Positions 18,666-26,568 are shown, counted from the stretch's first letter. The stretch: 64,000 bases of DNA from JAPPHY01 sp034423135 (GCA_034423135.1 DAOUJC010000021.1:89126-153125), one strand, 5' to 3'. Notes: a model not told the origin generated them from the sequence alone. Numbers and translations: made by a program.

Positions 18666-19586
18666 ATGAGTGAAGCCCACGACGTGGTGGTCATCGGTGG
18701 AGGCGTCACCGGGCTAAGCGCGTGCGTCTACACCCTGCGCAACGGCCTGAGCACCCTGCTCATAGAGGGGACTGGTCTCGGCGGGCAGATCATCAACGCC
18801 GATACCATCGAGAACTTCCCCGGCTTCCCGCAAGGGATAATCGGGCCGGACCTGGTTGCAGCGCTGCAGGAGCAGACGCTGGACTTGGGACTTGAGCTGG
18901 CACTCGGCCAGGTGACCGGGCTGGACATCGAGTCCAAACCCATAATTGTTCACACGGAGGGCGGCGAGTTTCCGGCCCGTTCAGTCATCATCGCGACCGG
19001 CGGCGAGCGCAACCGGCTTGCCGTGCCGGGCGAAGAGGCGTTCGAGGGGCGCGGCGTGTCCACTTGCGCTACCTGCGACGGACACTTCTTCGCAGACCAG
19101 GACGTGGCAGTTGTCGGCGGCGGAGACACCGCACTTGACGAGGCGCTGTACCTGACGCAGGTCTGCAGCAAGGTCACGCTTGTGCACAGGCGGGACCGGC
19201 TCACCGCCAGCAGCATCCTCCGGGAACGCGCACTGCAGAACCCCAAGCTGGACGTCCTCTACGGCACGACAGTCGAATCGATATACGGCGACGAGGCGGT
19301 ACGCGGCGTGGTGGTACGAGATTCGGACACGGGCCAGGCGCGGGAGCTGCCTCTTGCCGGCGTGTTCGTTTGCGTTGGCTACCACCCCAACACAGGCCCG
19401 TTCCGGGGCACGATCCCCATGGACGACGGAGGCCACATCAAGGTCGACCTCAGTATGGCGACTGAGGTGCCGGGCGTGTTTGCGGCGGGCGATTGCCGCT
19501 GGCACTCGGTGCGCCAGCTCGGCAGCGGCGCAGGCGATGGAATCACCGCCGCCCTATCCGCGCTCGCCTACCTCAACGGCTGCTGA
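18666..19586 (+). CDS. Thioredoxin reductase-like FAD/NAD(P) oxidoreductase
   Basis: This 306-residue flavoprotein has the low-Mr thioredoxin reductase layout. The FAD motif VVIGGGVTGLSACVYTLRNG is at the N-terminus. The redox pair CATC is at residues 134-137 (position 135/138 in E. coli TrxB). The NADPH motif VAVVGGGDTALDEALYL is followed by VHRRD, and the C-terminal FAD contact reads FAAGDCRW. It would pass electrons from NADPH to a thioredoxin or related partner, fitting its place after katG. ATG 18666 follows GGAG. No thioredoxin gene is adjacent, so the partner is unknown; the UGSC selenoprotein downstream is a possible but unproven partner. Confidence 0.9.
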   Translation: MSEAHDVVVIGGGVTGLSACVYTLRNGLSTLLIEGTGLGGQIINADTIENFPGFPQGIIGPDLVAALQEQTLDLGLELALGQVTGLDIESKPIIVHTEGGEFPARSVIIATGGERNRLAVPGEEAFEGRGVSTCATCDGHFFADQDVAVVGGGDTALDEALYLTQVCSKVTLVHRRDRLTASSILRERALQNPKLDVLYGTTVESIYGDEAVRGVVVRDSDTGQARELPLAGVFVCVGYHPNTGPFRGTIPMDDGGHIKVDLSMATEVPGVFAAGDCRWHSVRQLGSGAGDGITAALSALAYLNGC

Positions 19587-19606
19587 GCACGAATCAGCCG
19601 TTGACC

Positions 19607-19634
19607 TTGACACCAATCGTCCCTCAGCTATAAT
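19607..19634 (+). promoter_or_regulatory. Consensus sigma70 promoter of the UGSC selenoprotein operon
   Basis: TTGACA at 19607-19612 and TATAAT at 19629-19634 are both perfect consensus hexamers with a 16-bp spacer, implying strong transcription of the two downstream genes. Confidence 0.75.
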
Positions 19635-19684
19635 CAAGCCAGTCCACTCCGGCTTTCTGGAAGTCCTTCCCGAAGGAGGGTCCG

Positions 19685-20761
19685 GTGACCACAAAGGCGC
19701 TTGAATCGGCCCAGTACGAAGTGGATAGCGTCGCGGACGCCATAGAGTTCTACTACGAAAAGGGCTGGACGGACGGCCTGCCAGTCGTGCCCCCCACCGA
19801 GGACAAGGTGCGGGCCTTCCTGGACGCGGCGGGGCTGGAGCCCGATACCGTCATAGGCACCTACTCGACCCGCAAGCGCGTGGTGACCGCCGAGAAGGTC
19901 GCCATCAACTCCGTGATGGCCGGCTGCCTGCCGGAGTACTTCCCCGTGGTGCTCGCCATAATGGAGTCGATACTCCAACCGCAATTCAACCTCCACGTCC
20001 CCAACTCAACCACGGGTGGAGCCGCCCTCGGGTTCATCGTGAACGGCCCGATTCGTGACGAGCTGGGCATGAACTACCGCGGCAATGTGCTAGGCCCGGG
20101 AAATCGGGCCAACTCCACGATTGGCCGCGCCGTAAGGCTCAGCCAGATCAACGTACTCGGCTCTCTGCCGGGAGCAGGCACCGAGGATCCCCTCGGACGG
20201 CCGGTCTTCGACCGTGCGACCGTCGGTCAGCCCGGCAAGTACGCCGGCTACCACATCGCCGAGAACGAGGACGACTACCCGTCGCTGCTGCCCGTGCACG
20301 TTGAACGGGGCTTCAGTCGGGAGCAGAGCGTCGTCACGGTGTTCGCCACCAACGGACACGTGCAGCTCTCGGCCCACTCGGAGGACTCCGCGCAGAAGAT
20401 CGCCGACACCGTCGCCCGGCACCTGGTGGGTAGCGGCAGGCTGGTCGCATCCGGAGGTTACTGCGTCCTGCTGATTCCACCGGAGAACGCGGGCTACCTG
20501 GTCAAGGACGGCTGGTCCAAGGCCGACTTCCGGCAGGCGGTGTTCGAAGGTACGCAGTGCACCGTCGACGCGCTCCGAGCTCAGGGATGGCCGGCTCGCG
20601 GACGCGGCGCAACAGACGACGGCGAGCAGACGATGGCCATCACCGGCAGCCCCGATGACATTCACGTTGCCATCGCAGGCGGGCCGGCGGGAGGGTTCAT
20701 CCACTACATGCTGCCCTACGGCGGCTCTGTCATCTCGCGGGAGGTCAGAAGTCAGGCGTGA
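19685..20761 (+). CDS. Conserved protein encoded upstream of the UGSC selenoprotein
   Basis: This 358-residue soluble protein starts at GTG 19685 behind GAAGGAGGG. I recognise no catalytic family with confidence. Conserved-looking segments are GWTDGLPVVPPTEDKVRAFL, VTAEKVAINSVMAGCLPEYF, NSTTGGAALGFIVNGPIRDE, GNRANSTIGRAVRLSQINVL and the C-terminal IHVAIAGGPAGGFIHYMLPY. It is transcribed from a strong promoter and lies 49 bp upstream of the selenoprotein, so the two products probably act together, possibly as partner subunits or enzyme and redox partner. This link rests on gene order only. Confidence 0.7.
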   Translation: MTTKALESAQYEVDSVADAIEFYYEKGWTDGLPVVPPTEDKVRAFLDAAGLEPDTVIGTYSTRKRVVTAEKVAINSVMAGCLPEYFPVVLAIMESILQPQFNLHVPNSTTGGAALGFIVNGPIRDELGMNYRGNVLGPGNRANSTIGRAVRLSQINVLGSLPGAGTEDPLGRPVFDRATVGQPGKYAGYHIAENEDDYPSLLPVHVERGFSREQSVVTVFATNGHVQLSAHSEDSAQKIADTVARHLVGSGRLVASGGYCVLLIPPENAGYLVKDGWSKADFRQAVFEGTQCTVDALRAQGWPARGRGATDDGEQTMAITGSPDDIHVAIAGGPAGGFIHYMLPYGGSVISREVRSQA

Positions 20762-20810
20762 GAGCTGCCTGGCGCGCGGTGCGGAATTGTCCTAGCAAAG
20801 GGAGGAGACT

Positions 20811-21350
20811 ATGGTAGTAGCAGAGAGAATGCGGGTTCTCGACCCAACGTCCGACCCAGTCATCGAGGCCGGAACAAGGGCGGCGAGGGTGGATACCCTG
20901 GACGGAAAGGTGCTGGGGCTCTTCAACAATCAGAAGCTCAACGCTCCTCAGTTGCTCGAGATGGTTGGGGAGGTCCTCGGCGAAAGGTACAACCTCAAGG
21001 GCATTGTGCGGGGGACGTACAGCTCAAGTCATCACCACTCCTGGAGTGAATGGGTAGAGAAGGGGGCGTCGCAGTGCGACGTCGTCATTATCACCCACGG
21101 TGACTGAGGGTCTTGCAGTTCGAGCGGTCTGCTCAACAGTATAGAGATCGAGAAGAACGGCATACCCGCGATGCTGATTGCCACGGACGCCTTCATCAGC
21201 ACGTGCAAGGGCATGGCACGCCTCGGAGGCATCCCGGACATGGAGTTCGCCGTCGTGCCTCATCCGGTGGGAAGCCTCCCACCCGAAGAGCTCATGGAAC
21301 GGGCCAAGTCAGCCGCTGACCAGTTCGTGAGCATCATTTCCGAAGGCTAA
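20811..21350 (+). CDS. UGSC-family selenoprotein with in-frame UGA (selenocysteine)
   Basis: The frame runs from ATG 20811 to TAA 21348-21350 through a single TGA at 21105-21107, giving 179 residues with selenocysteine at position 99. Upstream coding (NQKLNAPQLLEMVGEVLGER, then CDVVIITHGD) continues directly into Sec-GSCSSSGLLNSIEIEKNG and IPAMLIATDAFISTCKGMAR, ending LMERAKSAADQFVSIISEG. The Sec-Gly-Ser-Cys motif is that of the UGSC-containing selenoproteins described from marine metagenomes; the function is unproven, but Sec-x-x-Cys implies redox chemistry. A SECIS hairpin follows the UGA at the correct distance. Without recoding the gene would stop at residue 98 and lose the motif. GGGAGGAG precedes the ATG at good spacing. 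Confidence 0.9.
21105..21137 (+). promoter_or_regulatory. Bacterial SECIS element with UGA codon
   Basis: After UGA at 21105-21107, GTT-C-GAGC (21118-21125) pairs with GCTC-AAC (21131-21137), leaving one bulged C and a GGTCT apical loop at 21126-21130. The E. coli fdhF SECIS has the same GGUCU in its loop, starting at the same position (nucleotide 22 counting from the U of UGA). This is what SelB needs to insert selenocysteine. Confidence 0.85.
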
Positions 21351-21392
21351 AGCCGGCGCGCCTTTCGGTAGGCGCGTCTCGCGTTACAAACT

Positions 21393-21434
21393 CGGCCGGA
21401 GTCGACGCCGCGAGTAGGCGTTCGGCTCCGGCCG
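21393..21434. terminator. Bidirectional terminator between the selenoprotein gene and cobO
   Basis: CGGCCGGAG at 21393-21401 pairs with CTCCGGCCG at 21426-21434, with an inner ACGCC/GGCGT stem. It sits between convergent genes. A smaller CGCGCC/GGCGCG hairpin lies just before it, at about 21357-21376. Confidence 0.6.
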
Positions 21435-21460
21435 TTCGCTTGCGTTGAGGGTAAGGGCGA

Positions 21461-22030
21461 CTAGAACTCGATTCCCCTCTGAGCCTTGATGCCCTTGTCA
21501 TCGAAGGGGTGCTTTACGAGCCTCATCTCGGTGACAAGGTCAGCGCAGTCGATCAGCTCCTGCGGCGCGTAGCGACCCGTAATGATGACGTGCAGCGTGT
21601 CCGGGCGCCGCTTCAGCGTGTCCACCACCTCGTCGACGGGCACCCAGCCGTAGTGCATGGCGTATGTGAACTCGTCCAGGACGATGATGTCCTCCTCGCC
21701 CTTCAGGATGGCCTCCCTGCTGCGGCGCCACTGCTCGACCGCGAGCGCAGCCGTGCGGTCCATGTCCTTGGACAGCCACGTGAAGCCGTCGCCAAGCGAC
21801 TCGATGGGAATGCCCAGCCTGTCGGCGGCCCGGTGCTCCCCGAACCTGGCCCCCGTATTCTTGATGAACTGGAAGACCCTGATGTCGAAGTCGCGGCCCC
21901 AGGCGCGGAAGACCACGCCAAGCGCCGCGGTGGTCTTGCCCTTTCCGTCGCCGGTGTTGACGATCACCAGGCCGCGCGCAACGCGGCGGCCCCGCCTCTC
22001 GACCTGCTGCCCGCTAGCTTCCTGGCTCAT
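21461..22030 (-). CDS. cobO: Cob(I)yrinic acid a,c-diamide adenosyltransferase
   Basis: This 189-residue CobO/BtuR-type ATP:corrinoid adenosyltransferase makes the Co-C bond of adenosylcobalamin. The P-loop NTGDGKGKTTAALGVVFRAW is near residue 25. Family segments EDIIVLDEFTYAMHYGWV, LHVIITGRYAPQELIDCADL and the C-terminal VKHPFDDKGIKAQRGIEF are all present. Its start overlaps the end of the btuD-like gene by 17 nt, making it the last gene of the cobalamin uptake operon. It therefore converts imported corrinoid into coenzyme and shares the riboswitch control upstream of btuC. Confidence 0.95.
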   Translation of the reverse strand: MSQEASGQQVERRGRRVARGLVIVNTGDGKGKTTAALGVVFRAWGRDFDIRVFQFIKNTGARFGEHRAADRLGIPIESLGDGFTWLSKDMDRTAALAVEQWRRSREAILKGEEDIIVLDEFTYAMHYGWVPVDEVVDTLKRRPDTLHVIITGRYAPQELIDCADLVTEMRLVKHPFDDKGIKAQRGIEF

Positions 22031-22895
22031 ACGTCACCTCTCCTGCAAGGCTGCCCACGCCGTTGCGGCGCGTCTCCACCGGATGTTTGCCCGCCGGCCC
22101 GATGACTCCAACCGCCGGCGCGCCAGTGACCGGGTCGCGGTAGACCGCTGCCCGCACGCCGAAGGCCGCCTCCAATGTCTCCGGACACAGCACCTCTTCA
22201 GGAGCGCCCTCAGCTATGATTCTACCCGACTTCATCAACGCGAGCCGGTCGCAGTAGCGCGCCGCCAGGTTCAGGTCGTGGATGGCGGCGACCGCTGTCA
22301 GGCCATCGTTCACGAGGCTCCGCACCAGCTCCATCGCCTGCAGCTGGTGCAGCACGTCCAGGTTTGACGTCGGCTCGTCGAGCAGCAGGAATCTCGGCTG
22401 CTGGGCCAGGGCACGCGCCACAAACACCCTCTGCCTCTCGCCGCCAGAGAGCGTGTCAAGCGTCCTTTCAGCATAGCGCTCCGTCTCAGTGAGGCGCATT
22501 GCTCTCTCGGCGATGCGACCATCCTCGCGTCCCTCAACCTGGAAGCGGCCCAGATGGGGATACCGCCCCATCATCACAAGCTCCATCGACGTGAAGCCGT
22601 GCGTGTACGGGGCAATCTGAGGCACAAGAGCCACGCCTGCGGCAACCTCCTGCGACGACAGCGACGCAATGTCCGCGCCGTCCAGCCGTACCGTGCCCTC
22701 GGTCGCGCGGAGGATGCCGGACACTGCCCGCAGCAGGGTAGTCTTGCCCGCGCCGTTGGGGCCGATGACGCCCACGAGGCTGCCGTGCCCCACCTCCAGG
22801 CACACGTCATTCAGGAGGCGCAGCGCCTCCACCTCGTATGTGACGTGGTCAGCGCCTATGGCCTGGGTGTGCTTGCCGTATGTCGATTCGTTCAT
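22014..22895 (-). CDS. btuD: ABC transporter ATP-binding protein, cobalamin type (BtuD-like)
   Basis: This 293-residue FecE/BtuD-type ATPase has Walker A GVIGPNGAGKTTLLRAVSG, signature LSGGERQRVFVARALAQQ, Walker B FLLLDEPTSNLD and the H-loop AAIHDLNLAARYCDRL. ATG 22895 begins the conserved part; the open frame extends upstream into the btuF gene with no homology. It powers the BtuC permease for cobalamin import. The C-terminal extension of about 40 residues (EAAFGVRAAVYRDPVTGAPA onward) is common in this subgroup. Assignment to cobalamin rather than siderophore rests on the riboswitch and cobO. Confidence 0.93.
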   Translation of the reverse strand: MNESTYGKHTQAIGADHVTYEVEALRLLNDVCLEVGHGSLVGVIGPNGAGKTTLLRAVSGILRATEGTVRLDGADIASLSSQEVAAGVALVPQIAPYTHGFTSMELVMMGRYPHLGRFQVEGREDGRIAERAMRLTETERYAERTLDTLSGGERQRVFVARALAQQPRFLLLDEPTSNLDVLHQLQAMELVRSLVNDGLTAVAAIHDLNLAARYCDRLALMKSGRIIAEGAPEEVLCPETLEAAFGVRAAVYRDPVTGAPAVGVIGPAGKHPVETRRNGVGSLAGEVTYEPGS

Positions 22896-22902
22896 GTCAC
22901 TC

Positions 22903-24027
22903 TCACTCCGGCAGGCTGAATGGGACGGCTCCAGCGTCCGGGAACAGGTCCGGCCACAGGATTGCCGCCAGGTGCTCCACGCCGCGGATGTTCCAGAACG
23001 ACAGCGTGGTGTATAGCCTGCTTTCCACCACGTGCACCTGCCCGCTCCTGACCGCCGGCACCTCAGCAAGCGCCTCGCTGCTCATCAGGTACTCCCGGAA
23101 CTCCTCCGCGCCGAAGGCCACCGGCTGCGGTATGACGATCACATCCGGCGACATGGCAATGATGCCCTCGAGGCTCGTGGTCTGGTTCCCTGCGATTTCG
23201 GCAGCCGCGTTCACACCTCCGGCCGAGGTGATGACGCCGCCCTCCGTGGAGCCGTCACCTGCAACCCACAGCTCGTCGGCGTAGCGCGTCGCCGCCAGTA
23301 CGCGCGGCCGCGCCTCCTCAGAGGCCGTCGCCTCTGCCACCGAGTCCAGTCTCGATTGTACCTCTGCTGCAAACTCGGCGGCACGCTCCACTTCTCCGAA
23401 GATGTAGCCCATGAGCAATATGTCGTTGACGCGCGACTCCGCGTCCTGGCGCAGTTCAGTCTGGACTACCGGAATGCCCACGCGGGTGAGCGCGTCAACT
23501 CCGTCCTCGGAGAACCACGGGCTTGTGACAACGACGTCCGGCTCCAGCGCGATTATGGTCTCCGGCTCTCGCGAGATCTCCGCCTTGCCATCCAGGAGAC
23601 CGGCAACGTTGGAGTAGGTGGCGTCCTTGGAGACGGCTCCCACGCCCACCAGCCTCTCGCCGGGCACCAGCGCCAGCGTCATCTCGTCGTGGCCGATGGA
23701 TGCGGTGATGATTCGCAGCGGCTTGGCAGGTATGGTAACGACGCCATTCAGGCCCTCCACATCGCGAGGCCAGCCCAAGTTCGTCGGGTCGACGATGCCT
23801 CGCACACCTTGCAGCGCCAGCTCCCCCGGCGACGATGTCGCCGTGGGTGTGGGCACCGGGGTCGCCGTTGGCGCAAGCGTGGTCGTGGGCGCTAGTGTGG
23901 CCGTGGGTACGGGTGTCGGTGTGGGAACAGGCGTTGGCGTTGGGTCCGCCGTGCACGCAAGCAGCGCCACAACCACGAGCGCCAGCGCCGCATGAAGTCG
24001 CACCAGGCCTGCAAGTCGTCTCAGCAT
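22903..24027 (-). CDS. btuF: Cobalamin ABC transporter substrate-binding lipoprotein (BtuF-like)
   Basis: This 374-residue periplasmic-binding lipoprotein has a signal peptide ending LLACTAD. A long low-complexity linker follows (TPTPVPTPTPVPTATLAP), typical of Chloroflexota lipoproteins. The BtuF/FepB-type fold begins at about residue 75: LRIITASIGHDEMTLALVPG, VSKDATYSNVAGLLDGKAEI, EPETIIALEPDVVVTSPWFS, VIVIPQPVAFGAEEF and SRLYTTLSFWNIRGVEHLA. It captures cobalamin or its precursors outside the membrane. It lies 7 nt upstream of btuD and 13 nt downstream of btuC. Confidence 0.93.
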   Translation of the reverse strand: MLRRLAGLVRLHAALALVVVALLACTADPTPTPVPTPTPVPTATLAPTTTLAPTATPVPTPTATSSPGELALQGVRGIVDPTNLGWPRDVEGLNGVVTIPAKPLRIITASIGHDEMTLALVPGERLVGVGAVSKDATYSNVAGLLDGKAEISREPETIIALEPDVVVTSPWFSEDGVDALTRVGIPVVQTELRQDAESRVNDILLMGYIFGEVERAAEFAAEVQSRLDSVAEATASEEARPRVLAATRYADELWVAGDGSTEGGVITSAGGVNAAAEIAGNQTTSLEGIIAMSPDVIVIPQPVAFGAEEFREYLMSSEALAEVPAVRSGQVHVVESRLYTTLSFWNIRGVEHLAAILWPDLFPDAGAVPFSLPE

Positions 24028-24040
24028 GTGAGGAACCTCC

Positions 24041-25123
24041 CTATAGCGCGTTGGCCCCGCGCTTGTTCTTGATGAGCAGAAACACGAAGAACGGCGCGCC
24101 GACGAACGCCGTCAGCACGCCCACGCGGAGCTCCGCCGGCTGCATCGCGATGCGAGCCACGGTGTCCGCGAGAATGACGAACACAGCGCCTCCAAGCGCG
24201 CTCATGGGCACAAGGACTCGGTGGTCGGGGCCCAGCGTCAGGCGCAACAGGTGCGGCGTTACAAGCCCCACAAACGCGATTGTGCCGCTCACGGCAACCG
24301 CCGCGCCGGTCGCAAGCGCTGCGGCCGCCAGAAGCGCCGGGCGCGCCGCGCCGACGCGCACGCCCATCGACTGGGCCTCGTCGTCGCCGAGCATCAGCAG
24401 GTTCAGGTCGCGGGCCATCAGCGTCATCACGGCCACGCCGCCGAGCACCAGCGGGGCTGCGATTCGCACGTGCTCCCACGAGCGACCCTCCAGGCCACCC
24501 GCAAGCCAGAAGAGCGTCTCTCGCAGCGCCCCGTTCTCAGGCAAAAGGGTGATGATAGCGGAGACCGCCGCGCCCAGGAATGCGTTGACTGCCACGCCCG
24601 CCAGCAGCAGCGTGGCCATGGAGAAGCGACCGCCCACGGCGGCGATGCCGTACACGAGAAACGCCGCCGCAACCGCGCCGGCGAATGCGAACGCGGGCAG
24701 TGCAAGGAAGAAGAGTCCGGTCAAACCCAGCGCTATGGCTAGCACTGCCCCAAGCGCGCCCCCGGCGGACACACCGATGATGCCGGGATCGGCCATGGGG
24801 TTGCGGAACAGGCCCTGCATCGTGGCTCCGGACACGCCCAGCGCCATGCCCACGAGCGCGCCCACTACGATGCGCGGCAGCCTGATCTGCTCGATGACCA
24901 GTTGCTCGGTCCGGTCGAACCCGCCGATGTCCAGGCCAAGCCAGGCCAGAGCGATAGCGGCGACGCGGACGGGTGGAATCTCGACGGGGCCCATGCTCAG
25001 CGATGCAAGGGCCACGCACGCCGACAGCAGCGCGAGGAGCGTGCAGCCCACGCTCAGGCGGGTGGTGACGCCCGCCCGCCGGTAGCTCCTCAGCGCTCCG
25101 ACACCAATAGCCCAGGACGACAA
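24041..25123 (-). CDS. btuC: Cobalamin ABC transporter permease, FecCD/BtuC family
   Basis: This FecCD-family permease of about 360 residues has roughly ten membrane helices. Family motifs include EQLVIEQIRLPRIVVGALVG, GVSGATMQGLFRNPMADPGI, GVSAGGALGAVLAI and IAFVGLVTPHLLRLTLGPDH. The frame opens at GTG 25147, but that codon lies inside a strong hairpin. I prefer TTG 25123, which follows GGAGGT by about four nt. That ribosome site is the 3' arm of the hairpin, as expected for riboswitch control of translation. This is the first gene of the btuCFD-cobO operon. Confidence 0.9.
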   Translation of the reverse strand: MSSWAIGVGALRSYRRAGVTTRLSVGCTLLALLSACVALASLSMGPVEIPPVRVAAIALAWLGLDIGGFDRTEQLVIEQIRLPRIVVGALVGMALGVSGATMQGLFRNPMADPGIIGVSAGGALGAVLAIALGLTGLFFLALPAFAFAGAVAAAFLVYGIAAVGGRFSMATLLLAGVAVNAFLGAAVSAIITLLPENGALRETLFWLAGGLEGRSWEHVRIAAPLVLGGVAVMTLMARDLNLLMLGDDEAQSMGVRVGAARPALLAAAALATGAAVAVSGTIAFVGLVTPHLLRLTLGPDHRVLVPMSALGGAVFVILADTVARIAMQPAELRVGVLTAFVGAPFFVFLLIKNKRGANAL

Positions 25124-25155
25124 AAGACCTCCGTCTGCTCTTCGCACGGAGGTCT
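25122..25155 (-). promoter_or_regulatory. Expression-platform hairpin of the cobalamin riboswitch
   Basis: On the minus strand AGACCTCCGT (25155-25146) pairs perfectly with ACGGAGGTCT (25134-25125), followed by UUUU. The 3' arm contains the GGAGGT ribosome site for btuC. It could sequester that site, act as a terminator, or both. Confidence 0.65.
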
Positions 25156-25228
25156 GTACATCGCGCCGACCGGTACTGCGCCCGCCGGGACGAGGGACCC
25201 TCTCTGATGCGGAGAGCGGTCACCTTCC

Positions 25229-25405
25229 GTTCAGGCAGGTCTCCTGGCTTGCGGGTGGACTTGTACTTGCTCCGGCCCTTCCCATCGCTGCTGCGACAGT
25301 GAACCTCGGCACCGGGTCCCGCTTACAGTGGCGCTACCGCGGCGGCATTTCACCGCCTTCCCTATTCTCCCCTTGCGGGGCACCTGAACGGGCAGTGGCT
25401 ATTTC
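25229..25405 (-). ncRNA. Cobalamin riboswitch
   Basis: The minus strand shows the conserved cobalamin-aptamer blocks in order: AGGTGCCCC and GGGAAGGCGGTGAAATGCCG, then the B12-box core GCCACTGTAAGCGGG (core at 25332-25323), then AAGCCAGGAGACCTGCC near 25250-25234. It precedes the cobalamin transport operon. Adenosylcobalamin binding would turn expression down through the hairpin at 25122-25155. Confidence 0.95.
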
Positions 25406-25418
25406 TAACGCCGCGGGA

Positions 25419-25448
25419 ATACTAGCATCGCCGTGGACGGCGTGTCAA
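25419..25448 (-). promoter_or_regulatory. Promoter of the cobalamin operon
   Basis: On the minus strand TTGACA (25448-25443) and TAGTAT (25424-25419) are 18 bp apart, with GATGC directly before the -10 (extended -10). Transcription would start just before the riboswitch. Confidence 0.7.
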
Positions 25449-25497
25449 CGCGCGCGGGGATCGCAGCAAATATCGATGCCATTGCTGTTCCACTTTC

Positions 25498-26238
25498 CTA
25501 CTCGCCCCGCCAATGGGACTTAATGAATGGCGAATCCAGCAGTGTTTCCTTGTCAGCGTCCGATAGATAGGTGTCGGGATAGTGCAACTGCCAGCCATGC
25601 CACATAAGGTTGTCTGCGTCGCACTTTTCCAACCCCTCATCACAGCCCGGCGGATGTTCCAAACCAAAGGCGTGTCCCAACTCGTGAGCGAGGGCACCGG
25701 CGACTGCCTCGCGACTTATCTGTGCTTCGCATATTGAGAAAGGTTCCGTACTGACGAGGCCTTTCAGGTCCTCCCCGTGATGGATTACGACCCCGCTCCC
25801 ACCCCGTCCCAGCGTTGAGTATTCGCAGTCGTAAGGCACATCGGCGTAAATTGCCCAAACGTACCTGCTGGAGAAGTGTTCAACGGGAGCGCAGTGTTGG
25901 AGATCTCCAATAATCCTCTGCCACCCTTCTGCTTGGGCGTAGTGGTCTCCCGGGCTCTCAAGCTCACAGTGCTGCAGAACGGGACGGTCGACTACAAAGG
26001 AGTAATCACTGAGCTGGCCTGAGTACCACAACTGCACGTTGTAGATGGTGTCTTCTACTGCCTCTGCATACGATGGGTTGAACTCTCGGTCTGTAGGCGT
26101 AGCGTAGATGAAGCGCACCACTGGGTCAGGCGACAGTGTCCGCGCCAGATCGCACCCCAAAATGCACATAACGCACGAACCTACGATTAACGCTGCGTAG
26201 GAGAGTTTCATGCTGCCGAAAGTTCTGCTAGGGGCCAT
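25498..26238 (-). CDS. Matrixin-like zinc metalloprotease lipoprotein
   Basis: This secreted protein of about 246 residues contains the zinc site HELGHAFGLEHPPGCD, the HExxHxxGxxH signature of matrixin-like metallopeptidases, with NLMWHGW supplying the Met-turn. The N-terminus KLSYAALIVGSCVMCILGCD has a lipobox, so it is probably anchored outside the membrane. Several Cys (HCELESPGD, QHCAPVEHF, VPYDCEY, GCDEGLEKCD) could form disulfides. ATG 26238 is chosen; ATG 26211 would give a tighter signal peptide, and TTG 26256 is also open. Base composition is visibly less GC-rich than the neighbours, suggesting acquisition. The substrate is unknown. Confidence 0.8.
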   Translation of the reverse strand: MAPSRTFGSMKLSYAALIVGSCVMCILGCDLARTLSPDPVVRFIYATPTDREFNPSYAEAVEDTIYNVQLWYSGQLSDYSFVVDRPVLQHCELESPGDHYAQAEGWQRIIGDLQHCAPVEHFSSRYVWAIYADVPYDCEYSTLGRGGSGVVIHHGEDLKGLVSTEPFSICEAQISREAVAGALAHELGHAFGLEHPPGCDEGLEKCDADNLMWHGWQLHYPDTYLSDADKETLLDSPFIKSHWRGE

Positions 26239-26299
26239 CCCCCTCTTGCCTCTCAACTAAGAGCCCGCGCGTCCCCAAACGACACGCGTGCGGCAACCG

Positions 26300-26332
26300 G
26301 CGCGGCCCGCCGATAGAGGCGGTCGGCCGCGC
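26300..26332. terminator. GC-rich hairpin between the metalloprotease and tautomerase genes
   Basis: GCGCGGCC at 26300-26307 pairs with GGCCGCGC at 26325-26332, with GCC/GGC continuing the stem. There is no U-tract. It is downstream of the tautomerase gene on the minus strand. Confidence 0.45.
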
Positions 26333-26382
26333 GGAAACGGGCCCTTACCGCGTCGCTAACGTGAAAGCACTAAGCGCATCCC

Positions 26383-26568
26383 TCACACGTCGGAGGCGAG
26401 CACGCCCGATTTGGCCCAGTCCTCCTTCGACACGTCGGTGAAGACGACTATCGTTTCCTCCGGCGTGGTCTTGGCGATGTTCACCACCGCGTCAGTGATG
26501 GCGCGGGCCAGCTCCGACTTCTGCTCGTGCGTCCTACCCGGCCACATCTCAACCCTGACTATCGGCAT
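26383..26568 (-). CDS. 4-oxalocrotonate tautomerase family protein
   Basis: This 61-residue tautomerase-superfamily subunit has the catalytic amino-terminal proline directly after the initiator Met (MPIVRVEMWPGRTHEQKSEL), then ITDAVVNIAKTTPEETIVVF and the C-terminal KEDWAKSGVLASD. Such proteins assemble as hexamers and use Pro1 as a general base; the substrate varies and is not predictable here. The ATG at 26568 is preceded by GAGGAGG at ideal spacing. It is 69 bp downstream of the phosphoesterase gene and probably follows it in one transcript. Confidence 0.9.
   Translation of the reverse strand: MPIVRVEMWPGRTHEQKSELARAITDAVVNIAKTTPEETIVVFTDVSKEDWAKSGVLASDV

Noticed and set aside
21105..21107. 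Reading the TGA at 21105 as an ordinary stop or pseudogene mutation
   Set aside because: Coding continues in the same frame with a full family motif, and a SECIS with the right loop and distance follows. A frameshift or decay would not produce this combination.
23880..23975. Tandem GGTGTGGG-type repeat as a non-coding satellite or CRISPR
   Set aside because: It encodes the Thr-Pro linker of the BtuF lipoprotein in frame.
25145..25147. GTG 25147 as the btuC start
   Set aside because: It lies inside the regulatory hairpin and has no ribosome site of its own; TTG 25123 follows GGAGGT.
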